From positions 1-64,000 of the forward strand of contig REDH01000196.1 of the NCBI GenBank assembly GCA_007693585.1: a stretch of 64,000 nt of DNA, in the 5' to 3' direction. Below the pieces are notes generated by a model that saw only the letters and a program-made list of their open reading frames with translations, did not search any database and was not told the origin of the DNA. Positions 56,307 through 64,000 of this stretch are shown here, in pieces (position 1 is the first letter of the stretch; each line of letters begins with the position of its first letter). The DNA comes from Deltaproteobacteria bacterium (lineage in GTDB: Bacteria > Myxococcota_A > Bradymonadia > REDH01). The translations under genes and the position numbers were made by a program.

Positions 56307-58217
56307 ATGGCGACCGGATGGAGAGGGATGCACACACTGGGCGTGATGGGCCTCCTGGCCACGACGGTGTTCGGGGGCACGGCGTCCGCGGGCGAGCAGG
56401 CAGGAGAGCCCGCATGGGGGGTGGAGGGTGCGCCCACGTCGACCGGGGTTTCCGGGCTGAACCGGGTTCCCACGGCCACCGGTATCGACGCCGGTCAGGT
56501 CGCGTTCGGCGTCCACGGCAGTTTCTTCCGGGGCTCGGACGCCGTGCGCCGGGGGGACGAGACGCGCCGGAACACCGGATCCTTCACGCTGAGCATTCGC
56601 CCCCTCGAGGAGCTCGAGGTCTTCGCCTCGCTCTCCTCCCGCGCCGTGCGCAACAGCTTCGCCAACCCCGAGCTGATGCAGAGCACGGGCAACCTCGGCC
56701 TGGGATCCCGGGGAGGAGTCGAGGTGTTCGACGGGCTGCACGTGGGCGGAATGCTCGCCTTCGACTTCCCGGCGGGTGCGGAGAGCGTGGGCATCGCCTT
56801 CGACAGCTCGACCATCACGCTGCTCGCGATGGGCACGGCGGACCTGCGCACCCTCGTGGACGAGACCGTTCCCGTCCGGGCTCACCTCGCCACCGGGCCC
56901 GTGATCGACAACACGAGGAACCTGTTCGCGCAGGAGCTCACGCGCCCGGAGCGGTTCGGACAGGACGTCACCGCCTACAGCCGCTGGCGACTCGGCCTCG
57001 GCGTCGACGCGCCGCTGCCCTGGGTCACACCGTACGTCGAGTGGGTGCTCGACATTCCGATCAACCCGCCCTGCTCCAACACCCTCACGGTTCGGTGCGT
57101 GGGAGACAGCGGCTTCGCCGCCTTCCCCTCGTTCGTGACCCTCGGGGCCCGGGGCACGCCCATGGTGGAGGGTCTCGTGCTCCACACCGGGGTCGAGCTG
57201 GGCATGACCACCAACGAGTCCCAGGGCACCCCGGCGATTCCGGCATGGAACTGGATCTTCGGTGCATCGTGGGCCTTTGACGCCATCGGCCCGGCCGCGT
57301 CGCGCGAGCGCGGAGCGCCCACGGAGCGCGCTTCGCGCGGCGCCGAGTTGGCCTCCGTGTCCGGGCGCGTGGTGGACAGCCATACCGGCGAGTCCCTCGC
57401 CGGGGTGCGCGTCCGCTGGGCGGATCAGTCGTGGTCGGACCAGGTCGTCGATGACGCGGGGCGGTTCCTCTCGGCGCCGGTTCTCGTCGGCACGGAGGCG
57501 GCCATCGAGTTCTCGCGGGAGGGCTACGAGACGCGCACCGAGCGGTTCCGTGTGCCCGCCGAGGGGCTGGCCCTCGACATCGCGATGGACGAAGCCATCG
57601 AAGGTGCGCGCTTCGCGGGCACGGTGACGCTCGAGCAGGGCACGGCCGAGGCCGCACGCCTTCACGCCGTGCGGCCGGGCGAGCACGAGGAGATCGCCGT
57701 CACCGCCGACGGGCACTTCGAGGCCGACCTCGAGCCGGGCACGTGGCTGCTGTACGTGACCGCGCCCGGACACCGGACGGTCCGTCAGCGTCAGCCCCTC
57801 GAGGCCGGTCGACAGGAGGCCGCATTCGATCTCCCGCTGCTCGAGCCGGGAGAGCCGCGCCTCCTCCCCGACCGTCTCCTGTTCGACGACCCGATCGACG
57901 AGGTCGTGTTCGACGGAGAGTCCCTCGATCCCGGCTCCATGGACGCCATCGCACGGATCGCGACCCTCCTGGACGCCACACGGGGGCTTCGACTCCAGGT
58001 GCGCACCCACACCGACGACAGGGAGGACGAAGAAGAGGAGCGGCGACTGACCGAAGCGCGCGCGCAGGCCGTCCTCGACGCATTGCTCGCAGCCGGGGTC
58101 CAGGAGGGCCGCGTGACCTCCGAGGCGGTGGGTGCAGCCGAGCCGCTCGTTCCGAACCTCAACGAGCGCAACCGTGCCCGCAACAACCGGGTGGAGTTCG
58201 TCGTCATCGGCCCCTGA
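56307..58217 (+). CDS. OmpA-family outer-membrane protein with carboxypeptidase-regulatory-like domain
   Basis: 636 residues. Signal peptide with ASA/GE cleavage (after residue 28). A barrel-like region (about 45-325) of alternating strands is followed by Ig-like carboxypeptidase-regulatory repeats (about 345-490; SGRVVDSHTGESLAGVRV and FAGTVTLEQG) and a C-terminal OmpA/Pal-type peptidoglycan-binding domain (about 505-636). The latter has VRTHTDDREDEEEERRLTEARA and ends LNERNRARNNRVEFVV, giving the NxxL...D...R-type diaminopimelate site. It links the outer membrane to the cell wall. GGAGGAGG lies directly before the ATG at 56307 and decides this start over ATG 56295. Confidence 0.87.
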   Translation: MATGWRGMHTLGVMGLLATTVFGGTASAGEQAGEPAWGVEGAPTSTGVSGLNRVPTATGIDAGQVAFGVHGSFFRGSDAVRRGDETRRNTGSFTLSIRPLEELEVFASLSSRAVRNSFANPELMQSTGNLGLGSRGGVEVFDGLHVGGMLAFDFPAGAESVGIAFDSSTITLLAMGTADLRTLVDETVPVRAHLATGPVIDNTRNLFAQELTRPERFGQDVTAYSRWRLGLGVDAPLPWVTPYVEWVLDIPINPPCSNTLTVRCVGDSGFAAFPSFVTLGARGTPMVEGLVLHTGVELGMTTNESQGTPAIPAWNWIFGASWAFDAIGPAASRERGAPTERASRGAELASVSGRVVDSHTGESLAGVRVRWADQSWSDQVVDDAGRFLSAPVLVGTEAAIEFSREGYETRTERFRVPAEGLALDIAMDEAIEGARFAGTVTLEQGTAEAARLHAVRPGEHEEIAVTADGHFEADLEPGTWLLYVTAPGHRTVRQRQPLEAGRQEAAFDLPLLEPGEPRLLPDRLLFDDPIDEVVFDGESLDPGSMDAIARIATLLDATRGLRLQVRTHTDDREDEEEERRLTEARAQAVLDALLAAGVQEGRVTSEAVGAAEPLVPNLNERNRARNNRVEFVVIGP

Positions 58218-58407
58218 GGGGGCCCCTGCGCACACGTCGCGCACGCGCTCCGGCTGCAGGTCTCGGCCTCGTGGCGCCCAACCGGTGCACCGTTCCGCTG
58301 GCCGGAGAGGGTACCTCCCTTGCACGCGGGGGACTGGCGCCTCAACAGGAGCAGCGGGTGCGCCGCGCCGGTTGCGGGGCAAGCACGACCAGGCTCGAGG
58401 GGACGAC

Positions 58408-59286
58408 ATGACCGCCGACGCGCTGAGTGTGGGAGGAGTGCCCGAGCACTTCAACCTTCCGTTCGAGGACTTGACCGAAGGGGGACACTCGCTCCTCCGG
58501 TGGCAGAGCATGCCGTCGGGCACCGGATCCATGTGCCGGGCCCTCGACGACGGGACACTGGATGTCGCGGTGCTTCTCACGGAGGGCATCGTGCGCCACA
58601 TCCACGAGGGAAGTGCGGCACGGATGGTGGGGACATTCACCGAGACGCCGTTGCGGTGGGGGGTGCACGTGGCAGCGGACAGCCCGGTCGTGCACGAGGA
58701 GGACCTGCGGGCGCTGCGGTTCGGCATCAGCCGCTCGGGGTCGGGCTCGCACCTGATGGCGTGCATCCACGCATCATCGCGCGGCTGGCCCGTGCCGGCG
58801 TTCGAGGAGGTGGGCGGCTTCGAGGGTGCGCGCGCGGCGCTGCGGGAGGGGAAAATCGACGCATTCCTCCACGAGAAGACGATGGCCCTGCCGCTCGTGC
58901 ACGCGGGAGAGTGGCGTCGTGTTGCGGAGGTGAGCGGACCCTGGCCGGCTTTCGTGTACGCCGTTCGGGAGGGCCTGATGCAGGATCGGGCGGAGGATGT
59001 CGCGAGACTGATCCGGCTTGCGGACGAGGCCGCCGGAGCGAGGGCGTCGGCACCCGACGGCACGGTCGCCGCGATCGTGGCGCTGCACGGGATCCCGGCG
59101 GACGATGCCCGCGCGTGGCTTGCGGAGACTCGCTGGAACTCACGGATGGAGCTGTCATCGGGGATGCTCGACCGGGTCACGTCGACGCTCGCGCGTCATG
59201 GGTTGCTCGACGCGCCGCTGCCTCCTTCGGATCTTCTGGCCCCAGGGGTTGTGCTTCGGGCGCAGGGTGCTGCGGGGCACGCATGA
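58408..59286 (+). CDS. Periplasmic-binding-fold (type 2) protein without signal peptide, Ca3427-like
   Basis: 292 residues. The sequence VGGVPEHFNLPF, SGTGSMCRALDDGTLDVAVLLTEG and RFGISRSGSGSHLM is that of type-2 periplasmic binding folds related to NMT1/THI5 and to the fungal Ca3427 group. No signal peptide or lipobox is present, so it should be cytoplasmic and is unlikely to feed an ABC importer; none is encoded nearby. Cytosolic members of this fold include enzymes such as MqnA/MqnD and pyrimidine-synthesis proteins. Ligand unknown. GAGGGG lies five bases before the ATG. Family recall is from memory and moderately sure. Confidence 0.75.
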   Translation: MTADALSVGGVPEHFNLPFEDLTEGGHSLLRWQSMPSGTGSMCRALDDGTLDVAVLLTEGIVRHIHEGSAARMVGTFTETPLRWGVHVAADSPVVHEEDLRALRFGISRSGSGSHLMACIHASSRGWPVPAFEEVGGFEGARAALREGKIDAFLHEKTMALPLVHAGEWRRVAEVSGPWPAFVYAVREGLMQDRAEDVARLIRLADEAAGARASAPDGTVAAIVALHGIPADDARAWLAETRWNSRMELSSGMLDRVTSTLARHGLLDAPLPPSDLLAPGVVLRAQGAAGHA

Positions 59287-59316
59287 CAGCCGGACCGGCC
59301 CGGGTCATGCGCCCTG

Positions 59317-59345
59317 TTGACCATCCGGCCGCCCGCCGTTAGAGC
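59317..59345 (+). promoter_or_regulatory. Predicted promoter of the lpd-E2 pair
   Basis: TTGACC (59317-59322), 17-base spacer, TAGAGC (59340-59345), about 100 bases before the start at 59448. Confidence 0.45.
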
Positions 59346-59447
59346 TACGCGCGCCGCGCCGGACGGGGGACTCGCTGCCTGCGGGAAGCGAGCGTTCGGC
59401 CTGCGGGGAAGATCGGTCCATCGCCCACTGCACGACGAGGAGTGCCC

Positions 59448-60854
59448 GTGTCCGCAAACCAGGTTGACGTAACCGTCATCGGCAGTGGCCCAGGGGGCTA
59501 CGTGGCTGCCATTCGCTGTGCCCAGCTCGGTCTGAAGACCGCGATCGTGGAGAAGGACGACCGGCTCGGCGGGACTTGTCTTCTCCGGGGCTGCATCCCC
59601 ACGAAGGCCCTGCTGGAGAGCGCTCATCTCTATGACAAGATGCAGAAGGCGAAGACCTGGGGCATCCGGGCGGACGGGGTGGACGTGGACTTCGCCGGCG
59701 TCCAGAAGTATCGCGGGAAGGTCGTGACGCAGAATTCGAAGGGCGTCGCGTTCCTGATGCGGAAGAACAGGATCGAGGTCCACCAGGGACACGGGCGCCT
59801 TGCGGGCAAGGGGCGCGTGACGGTGACCGCCGCGGATGGTTCGGTCACCGAGCTGCGCACGAAGCACGTGATCCTGGCGACGGGATCGGTGTGCAAGGAC
59901 CTCCCGTTCATCGAGATGGACCACCGGCGCACCATCAACTCGGACGACATCCTCGAGATCGACCGGATCCCGGAGCGCCTTATCGTGATGGGCGCCGGGG
60001 CGGTCGGCACGGAGTTCGCCAGCATCTACAATTCCTTCGGCTCGAAGACGACACTCGTCGAGTTTCAGGAACACATCCTGCCCATCGAGGACACGGACGT
60101 CTCGGTCGAGCTGGCCCGCGTGCTCGGCAAGCGCGGCATCGATGTTCGGACCGGAACGGCCATCAAGACCGTCGACTTCACAAGGGACGGCGTGAAGGTC
60201 ACCATGGAGAAGGACGGCCAGAGCGAGACGCTGGAGGCCGACGTCCTGCTCGTGGCGGTCGGGCGGGCCCCCGTGACCGGCGACCTCGGGCTCGACGGGA
60301 CGGGCGTGAAGCTCGATGATCGCGGTCAGGTCGAGGTCGACGATCACCTCCGCACGGGAGAGCCGAACGTCTGGGCGATCGGCGACATCATCGCGACGCC
60401 CTGGCTCGCGCACGTGGCCAGCCATGAGGGCGTGCTCGTGGCCGAGCAGATCGCGGGGAAGAAGGTTCACCCGTTCAACTACGACCACACGCCGAACTGC
60501 ACCTACTGCGACCCCGAAGTGGCTTCGGTGGGCCTCACCGAGCGGGAGGCGAAGAAGCGCGGGTACGATGTGAAGACCGGGGTGTTCCCCTTCAGCGCGA
60601 GCGGAAAGGCCCGGATCATGGGAGAGGACGCGGGCTTCATCAAGCTCGTGGCCGAGACGAAGTACGACCAGCTCCTCGGCGCCCACATCATCGGTCCCAA
60701 GGCCACCGAGCTGATCGCCGAGCTCGCGGTGGCGCTCCACCTGGAGTCGACCGTGGAAGAGATCTTCCACACCATCCATCCGCACCCGACCCTCTCCGAG
60801 GGCGTCGGCGAAGCTGCCGCCGCCGCCTTCCTCGGCGCTCCCATCCACTTCTGA
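59448..60854 (+). CDS. lpdA: Dihydrolipoyl dehydrogenase (E3)
   Basis: 468 residues. The FAD site is VIGSGPGGYVAA (10-21), the redox-active disulfide is in GGTCLLRGCIPTK (Cys44, Cys49), the NAD site is VMGAGAVGTEFASIY, and the interface acid/base is HPHPTLSE. It reoxidises dihydrolipoamide on E2 and reduces NAD+. GAGGAG lies five bases before GTG 59448; a GTG six bases earlier is also in frame but too close to that site. It is followed by the E2 gene after 11 bases, so the two are probably one operon. Confidence 0.95.
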   Translation: MSANQVDVTVIGSGPGGYVAAIRCAQLGLKTAIVEKDDRLGGTCLLRGCIPTKALLESAHLYDKMQKAKTWGIRADGVDVDFAGVQKYRGKVVTQNSKGVAFLMRKNRIEVHQGHGRLAGKGRVTVTAADGSVTELRTKHVILATGSVCKDLPFIEMDHRRTINSDDILEIDRIPERLIVMGAGAVGTEFASIYNSFGSKTTLVEFQEHILPIEDTDVSVELARVLGKRGIDVRTGTAIKTVDFTRDGVKVTMEKDGQSETLEADVLLVAVGRAPVTGDLGLDGTGVKLDDRGQVEVDDHLRTGEPNVWAIGDIIATPWLAHVASHEGVLVAEQIAGKKVHPFNYDHTPNCTYCDPEVASVGLTEREAKKRGYDVKTGVFPFSASGKARIMGEDAGFIKLVAETKYDQLLGAHIIGPKATELIAELAVALHLESTVEEIFHTIHPHPTLSEGVGEAAAAAFLGAPIHF

Positions 60855-60865
60855 CGAGGAACAGC

Positions 60866-62212
60866 ATGCGCGTCGAAGTCATCATGCCCCAGATGGGCGA
60901 GTCGATCGTCGAGGGAACCGTCGTCGAGTGGCTCAAGTCCGAAGGAGACACCGTGAAGCGGGACGAGGACATCTTCGTCCTGTCGACCGACAAGGTGGAC
61001 GCGGAGGTCCCGAGCCCAACCGACGGGGTGCTCGTGGAGATCCTCGCCCAGCCCGGGGATACCGTGGAGGTGGGCACCGTGGTCGCGTGGGTGGAGACGG
61101 ATGCTGCTGCTGCGAGCGCAGGACCGGCCCCCGCGGAGGAAGCGCCCGCGAAGAAGGAGACGCAGGCGAAGAAGGAGACGCAGGCGGCCGCGGCGCCGCC
61201 TGCGGGCGGGAAGAAGGACGCGCAGGGCGCCACTTCGGCAGCGAGCCCTCCCCGTCCGGAGAGCGCCGGAGCCTCGCGCGACGAGCTGCGCCGGGTCCGG
61301 TCGACTCCGCTCGTTCGTCGCATCGCCTCCGAGCATGGCATCGAGGACCTGACGGCCATCGAAGGCACCGGCATCAGCGGACGTGTCACGAAGAAGGACA
61401 TCCTCGCCTTCATCGAGAAGGGGGAACCAGCACCTTCCGCAGGCTCGCCCACCGCGCCGATCGATCGGGATGTCCCCAGCGGCTATCGCGTGGCGCTCGA
61501 GAAGGTTCCCCGGGTCCATGTCTACGACAGCGACCGTGTGGAACCCATGTCCCGCATGCGGAAGAGCATCGTGGAGAACATGCTGCAGGCCCGCCGCACG
61601 ACAGCGCACTGTCACACGGTGTGGGAGGCGGACGTCACGGGCATCGTCCGGGCGCGGCGATCCCTCCGGGACGAGTATGCCGCGCGAGGGGCAAGGCTCA
61701 CGTTCACGCCGTTCTTCGTGGCCGCGGTCGTGCAGGGCCTGCGCGAGTGGCCGCTGATGAACGCCGCCATCGACGGAGACAGCATCGTCTACCGCAGCCA
61801 GGTCAACATCGGCGTCGCCGCGGCGATCGACGAGGGACTGATCGTGCCGGTGGTCAAGGGGGCAGACGGCCTCAACCTTCTCGGCATCGCCAAGGCGGTC
61901 AACGATCTTGGCGAGAGGGCCCGCACGAAGTCGCTGAAGCCTGCGGACGTTGCGGACGGTACCTTCACGATCTCGAATGCAGGGGTCTTCGGCTCGCTGT
62001 TCGGCATTCCCATCCTCGTGCAGCCTCAGGTCGGGATCCTCGGCATCGGCGGCATCAAGAAGCGCGTGGCCGCCGACGACAACGACAACATCCGGGTGCG
62101 CTCGTTCGTGACCATGTGCCTGACGTTCGACCATCGACTGATCGATGGGGAGACCGCGGACGGGTTCATGCGGACAGTGACCCGCGCCCTGGAGTCGGCC
62201 TCGATGACCTGA
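60866..62212 (+). CDS. Dihydrolipoamide acyltransferase (E2)
   Basis: 448 residues. The lipoyl domain (about 1-77) has the modified lysine in STDKVDAE (Lys43). An Ala/Pro/Lys-rich hinge contains a short duplicated KKETQA segment. A peripheral-subunit-binding domain (about 144-180; RSTPLVRRIASEHGIE, GTGISGRVTKKDI) precedes the catalytic domain (about 225-448) with the active-site FDHRLIDG. The MPQMGESIVEGTVVEW start is typical of branched-chain and 2-oxoglutarate E2 rather than pyruvate E2, but the substrate is not certain. GAGGA lies five bases before the ATG. No E1 gene is adjacent. Confidence 0.93.
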   Translation: MRVEVIMPQMGESIVEGTVVEWLKSEGDTVKRDEDIFVLSTDKVDAEVPSPTDGVLVEILAQPGDTVEVGTVVAWVETDAAAASAGPAPAEEAPAKKETQAKKETQAAAAPPAGGKKDAQGATSAASPPRPESAGASRDELRRVRSTPLVRRIASEHGIEDLTAIEGTGISGRVTKKDILAFIEKGEPAPSAGSPTAPIDRDVPSGYRVALEKVPRVHVYDSDRVEPMSRMRKSIVENMLQARRTTAHCHTVWEADVTGIVRARRSLRDEYAARGARLTFTPFFVAAVVQGLREWPLMNAAIDGDSIVYRSQVNIGVAAAIDEGLIVPVVKGADGLNLLGIAKAVNDLGERARTKSLKPADVADGTFTISNAGVFGSLFGIPILVQPQVGILGIGGIKKRVAADDNDNIRVRSFVTMCLTFDHRLIDGETADGFMRTVTRALESASMT

Positions 62213-62272
62213 GCGCCGCGCCGCCGCGTCCGACCCGGCGTCGCGAGCCAGGGGTGCGCCCGCCCACGAGTG

Positions 62273-62311
62273 CGCGCCGCCGAACCCCGCGACGCCTGTT
62301 CGGGCGGCGCG
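62273..62311 (+). terminator. Likely intrinsic terminator of the lpd-E2 operon
   Basis: A 13-pair stem with one bulged base, CGCGCCGCCGAAC (62273-62285) against GTTCGGGCGGCGCG (62298-62311), has a 12-base loop and is followed by TTTG. It lies 60 bases after the E2 stop, between convergent genes. Confidence 0.6.
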
Positions 62312-62432
62312 TTTGCGGTCTGGTGGGCTCGTGCCACGCGAGCAAGGGCCCTGTCCGCCAGCGGGACGCACTCGCCCGGTCAGCGGCGAGCGCCTCCGGC
62401 CGGGAGCCGCGCGAAGACGGACGTTCCGGCGG

Positions 62433-63224
62433 TCAGCGGCGGGCGCGTCCGGGGGAGGGCCACTCGACTCCGACGGTGCCCAGCACCTGCCAGGTCGACT
62501 CGACCAGGTAGCGCCCGGGGTCGTCGTCCGAAGGGCTGGCATCGAGCCGATCCGCCGTGCTGCCGGGGTAGGTGAGGTTTCTCACCAGCCGGATGCCGAC
62601 GGGCACGGTCAGGTGACCTGCGTCGATGGCGACGGCGACCTCGGTGTAGGCGAGGAGGGATGTGCCGACGCGGATCGGCGGTGCCGGGGACTGGTCCTCG
62701 AGGTTGAAGCGTCGTTCCCGCGCCCGTGCCCGCGCGCCGAAGCGCGGCCCGAGGCCCGCCTCGGTGCGGAGTTCGACGCTGCCGAACCTCCTGTACGCCT
62801 CGGCTCCGGCGGTGACGTCGAGAGAGGTAAGCGAGAGGCGCAGTTCCCGCCGTGCGTCGCCGCGCTCGGCGAATCCCTCGGTGCGGGTGAAGCCGATGCC
62901 GGCGTCACCGACGAGGCGCAGCCACGGGAGGGCGCGCCAGGCCGCGGCGGTTCCGCCCCGGACGGACCAGCCGCGGAAGGCGGTCCCGTAGAGCAGGCTT
63001 GGTTCGCCCTCGTCGGATGGTCTCGGGGAGTGGGCGTGCCCTCCCTGCAGCCGGAGCCGAAGGGACCACACTTCCGCTTCCGGCTCGGTCTCGACCTGCC
63101 GTTCTACGCCGGCGGGTTCCTGCGCAGCGTGCGCCTGGTCGGCGAGGCCGGCGGAGGTCATGAGGAGCAGAACGGTGGGCGCGAGCGTTGCGATGGAGCG
63201 TCCTGGGGCGAAGGTATTCGCCAT
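62433..63224 (-). CDS. Exported barrel-like hypothetical protein
   Basis: 263 residues. Signal peptide with AHA cleavage (about residue 33). The mature part alternates amphipathic strands separated by short polar turns (WSLRLRLQGGHAH, GWSVRGGTAAAWRAL, LRLVGDAGIGF, VELRTEAGLGPRFGARARA), as in a small outer-membrane barrel. No family is recognised. Next to a cyclophilin on the same strand (33 bases), which is probably co-transcribed and upstream; no functional link is proposed. Confidence 0.7.
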   Translation of the reverse strand: MANTFAPGRSIATLAPTVLLLMTSAGLADQAHAAQEPAGVERQVETEPEAEVWSLRLRLQGGHAHSPRPSDEGEPSLLYGTAFRGWSVRGGTAAAWRALPWLRLVGDAGIGFTRTEGFAERGDARRELRLSLTSLDVTAGAEAYRRFGSVELRTEAGLGPRFGARARARERRFNLEDQSPAPPIRVGTSLLAYTEVAVAIDAGHLTVPVGIRLVRNLTYPGSTADRLDASPSDDDPGRYLVESTWQVLGTVGVEWPSPGRARR

Positions 63225-63257
63225 GTCACCGCCGTCGTGTGGGGAGGAGAAGGGGGG

Positions 63258-63806
63258 TCAGCCGGCCTTGCGGAAGAAGGTGACGGACTCGAGGACGACG
63301 TCCTCGCGGGGGCGATCGCGGGGGTCGCGGGGGACGCCGGTGATCTGGCTGACGAGTTCGACGCCCTCGACGACGACACCGAAGACGCTGTGCCGGTTGT
63401 CGAGGTGAGGGGTGGGCACCTCGGTGATGAAGAACTGGCTGCCGTTGGTATTGGGCCCGGCGTTGGCCATGGAGAGGATTCCGGGGCGGTCGTGGCGAAG
63501 CTCGGGGTGGAACTCGTCGGCGAACCGGTAGCCGGGACCGCCGGTGCCGGTGCCGGTCGGGTCGCCGGCCTGCACCATGAAGTTGGGGATGACGCGGTGA
63601 AAGATGGTTCCGTCGTAGTAGGGGCCGCTTCCGGGCTGTCCGGTGCGGGGGTCGGTGTAGTCCTTCGCCCCGGTGGCGAGTCCGACGAAGTTGTCGATCG
63701 TGTTCGGCACCTTGTCCTCGAAGAGGCGCGCGGTCATGGACCCGAGGGAAGTCTTGAAGGTGACATGGAGAGCGCCTTCACCGGGGATGCTGGCTGCGTG
63801 GGACAT
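63258..63806 (-). CDS. Peptidyl-prolyl cis-trans isomerase, cyclophilin type
   Basis: 182 residues without signal peptide. The cyclophilin core contains the active-site segment [29 protein letters not shown], the [17 protein letters not shown] motif and a C-terminal GVELVSQI. It catalyses proline isomerisation and assists folding in the cytoplasm. Length and lack of export signal are as for PpiB. The ATG at 63806 is supported by the family N-terminus. It is the last complete gene; the 194 bases beyond it show no convincing gene. Confidence 0.94.
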   Translation of the reverse strand: MSHAASIPGEGALHVTFKTSLGSMTARLFEDKVPNTIDNFVGLATGAKDYTDPRTGQPGSGPYYDGTIFHRVIPNFMVQAGDPTGTGTGGPGYRFADEFHPELRHDRPGILSMANAGPNTNGSQFFITEVPTPHLDNRHSVFGVVVEGVELVSQITGVPRDPRDRPREDVVLESVTFFRKAG

Positions 63807-64000
63807 GGGGAACTCCGTGGAAGTCGGTGCGATGAGCGAGTGACGGGAAGGGGGAGCGCGTCGGGCCGGGTCGGGTCATCGGGTGACGCGGTCGGCGGCG
63901 CACTGGACGAGCGTGGCGCAGGGTATGCGCTGCGGCGTCGGCTGTCGAGCGTGGAGCGCTGTGCCATTCCGGTACACTGTTGCGCTGGTGTGCACGACGC

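Noticed and set aside
55245-59180. 1311-residue minus-strand frame across three plus-strand genes
   Set aside because: It spans methyltransferase, OmpA-like and binding-fold genes that all have family motifs, so it is a GC artefact.

Overview
The window is GC-rich and densely coded, with no rRNA, tRNA, CRISPR array or insertion sequence that I can see. Several traits together point to a Gram-negative predatory or myxobacteria-like lineage (Myxococcota/Bradymonadia type): many large cysteine-rich lipoproteins with repeated disulfide modules, two eukaryotic-type Ser/Thr kinase domains, FHA and DUF4388 signalling proteins, IgGFc-binding-domain surface proteins, sigma-54, and an archaeal/bacterial-type GatCAB amidotransferase. 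The taxonomic call is an inference from gene content only.

Layout. 0-1.5 kb: the start of a minus-strand Gln/Gly/Pro repeat protein runs off the left edge, divergent from a Cys-rich lipoprotein. 1.5-7 kb: a minus-strand envelope operon with an LpoA-like lipoprotein, a beta-barrel-like exported protein and an ExbB/TolQ-ExbD/TolR-TonB/TolA-like trio. 7-12.6 kb: a GT39-type membrane glycosyltransferase coupled to a TPR protein, then a 937-residue lipoprotein of about 37 four-cysteine modules with nearly identical tandem DNA repeats. 12.9-17.8 kb: IhfB, and two tandem paralogous 691-residue IgGFc-binding-type lipoproteins. 17.9-21.4 kb: a lipoprotein and a zinc-ribbon/double-FHA protein, divergent from a membrane-anchored Ser/Thr kinase. 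21.4-30.3 kb: M20 peptidase, a HEAT-like secreted protein, HisS, HutH, a HAD phosphatase and an FHA-DUF4388 protein. 30.5-37 kb: small membrane and Cys-rich lipoproteins, DNA polymerase IV, MtnA, a CAP-domain lipoprotein. 37.2-44.9 kb: gatCAB, a coiled-coil membrane protein, pyrG and rpoN. 45-56 kb: a GH31 lipoprotein, a 1297-residue kinase/Fe-S nuclease/SF1 helicase fusion, a Slt70-like lytic transglycosylase and a Mod-like DNA methyltransferase. 56-64 kb: an OmpA-like protein, a periplasmic-binding-fold protein without signal peptide, the E3 and E2 of a 2-oxo-acid dehydrogenase, an exported barrel-like protein and a cyclophilin.

How it fits together. Most genes are housekeeping or cell-envelope genes. 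FHA readers lie next to a Ser/Thr kinase, which suggests a phospho-threonine signalling set. The Tol-like trio sits with a peptidoglycan-synthase activator candidate, which suggests coordinated envelope work. The least ordinary gene is the kinase/nuclease/helicase fusion at 47925-51818: it joins a complete eukaryotic-type kinase to a Dna2-like nuclease-helicase and lies two genes away from a DNA methyltransferase. It is the best candidate in the window for an undescribed DNA-processing or defence system, but the functional link is not shown by sequence alone.
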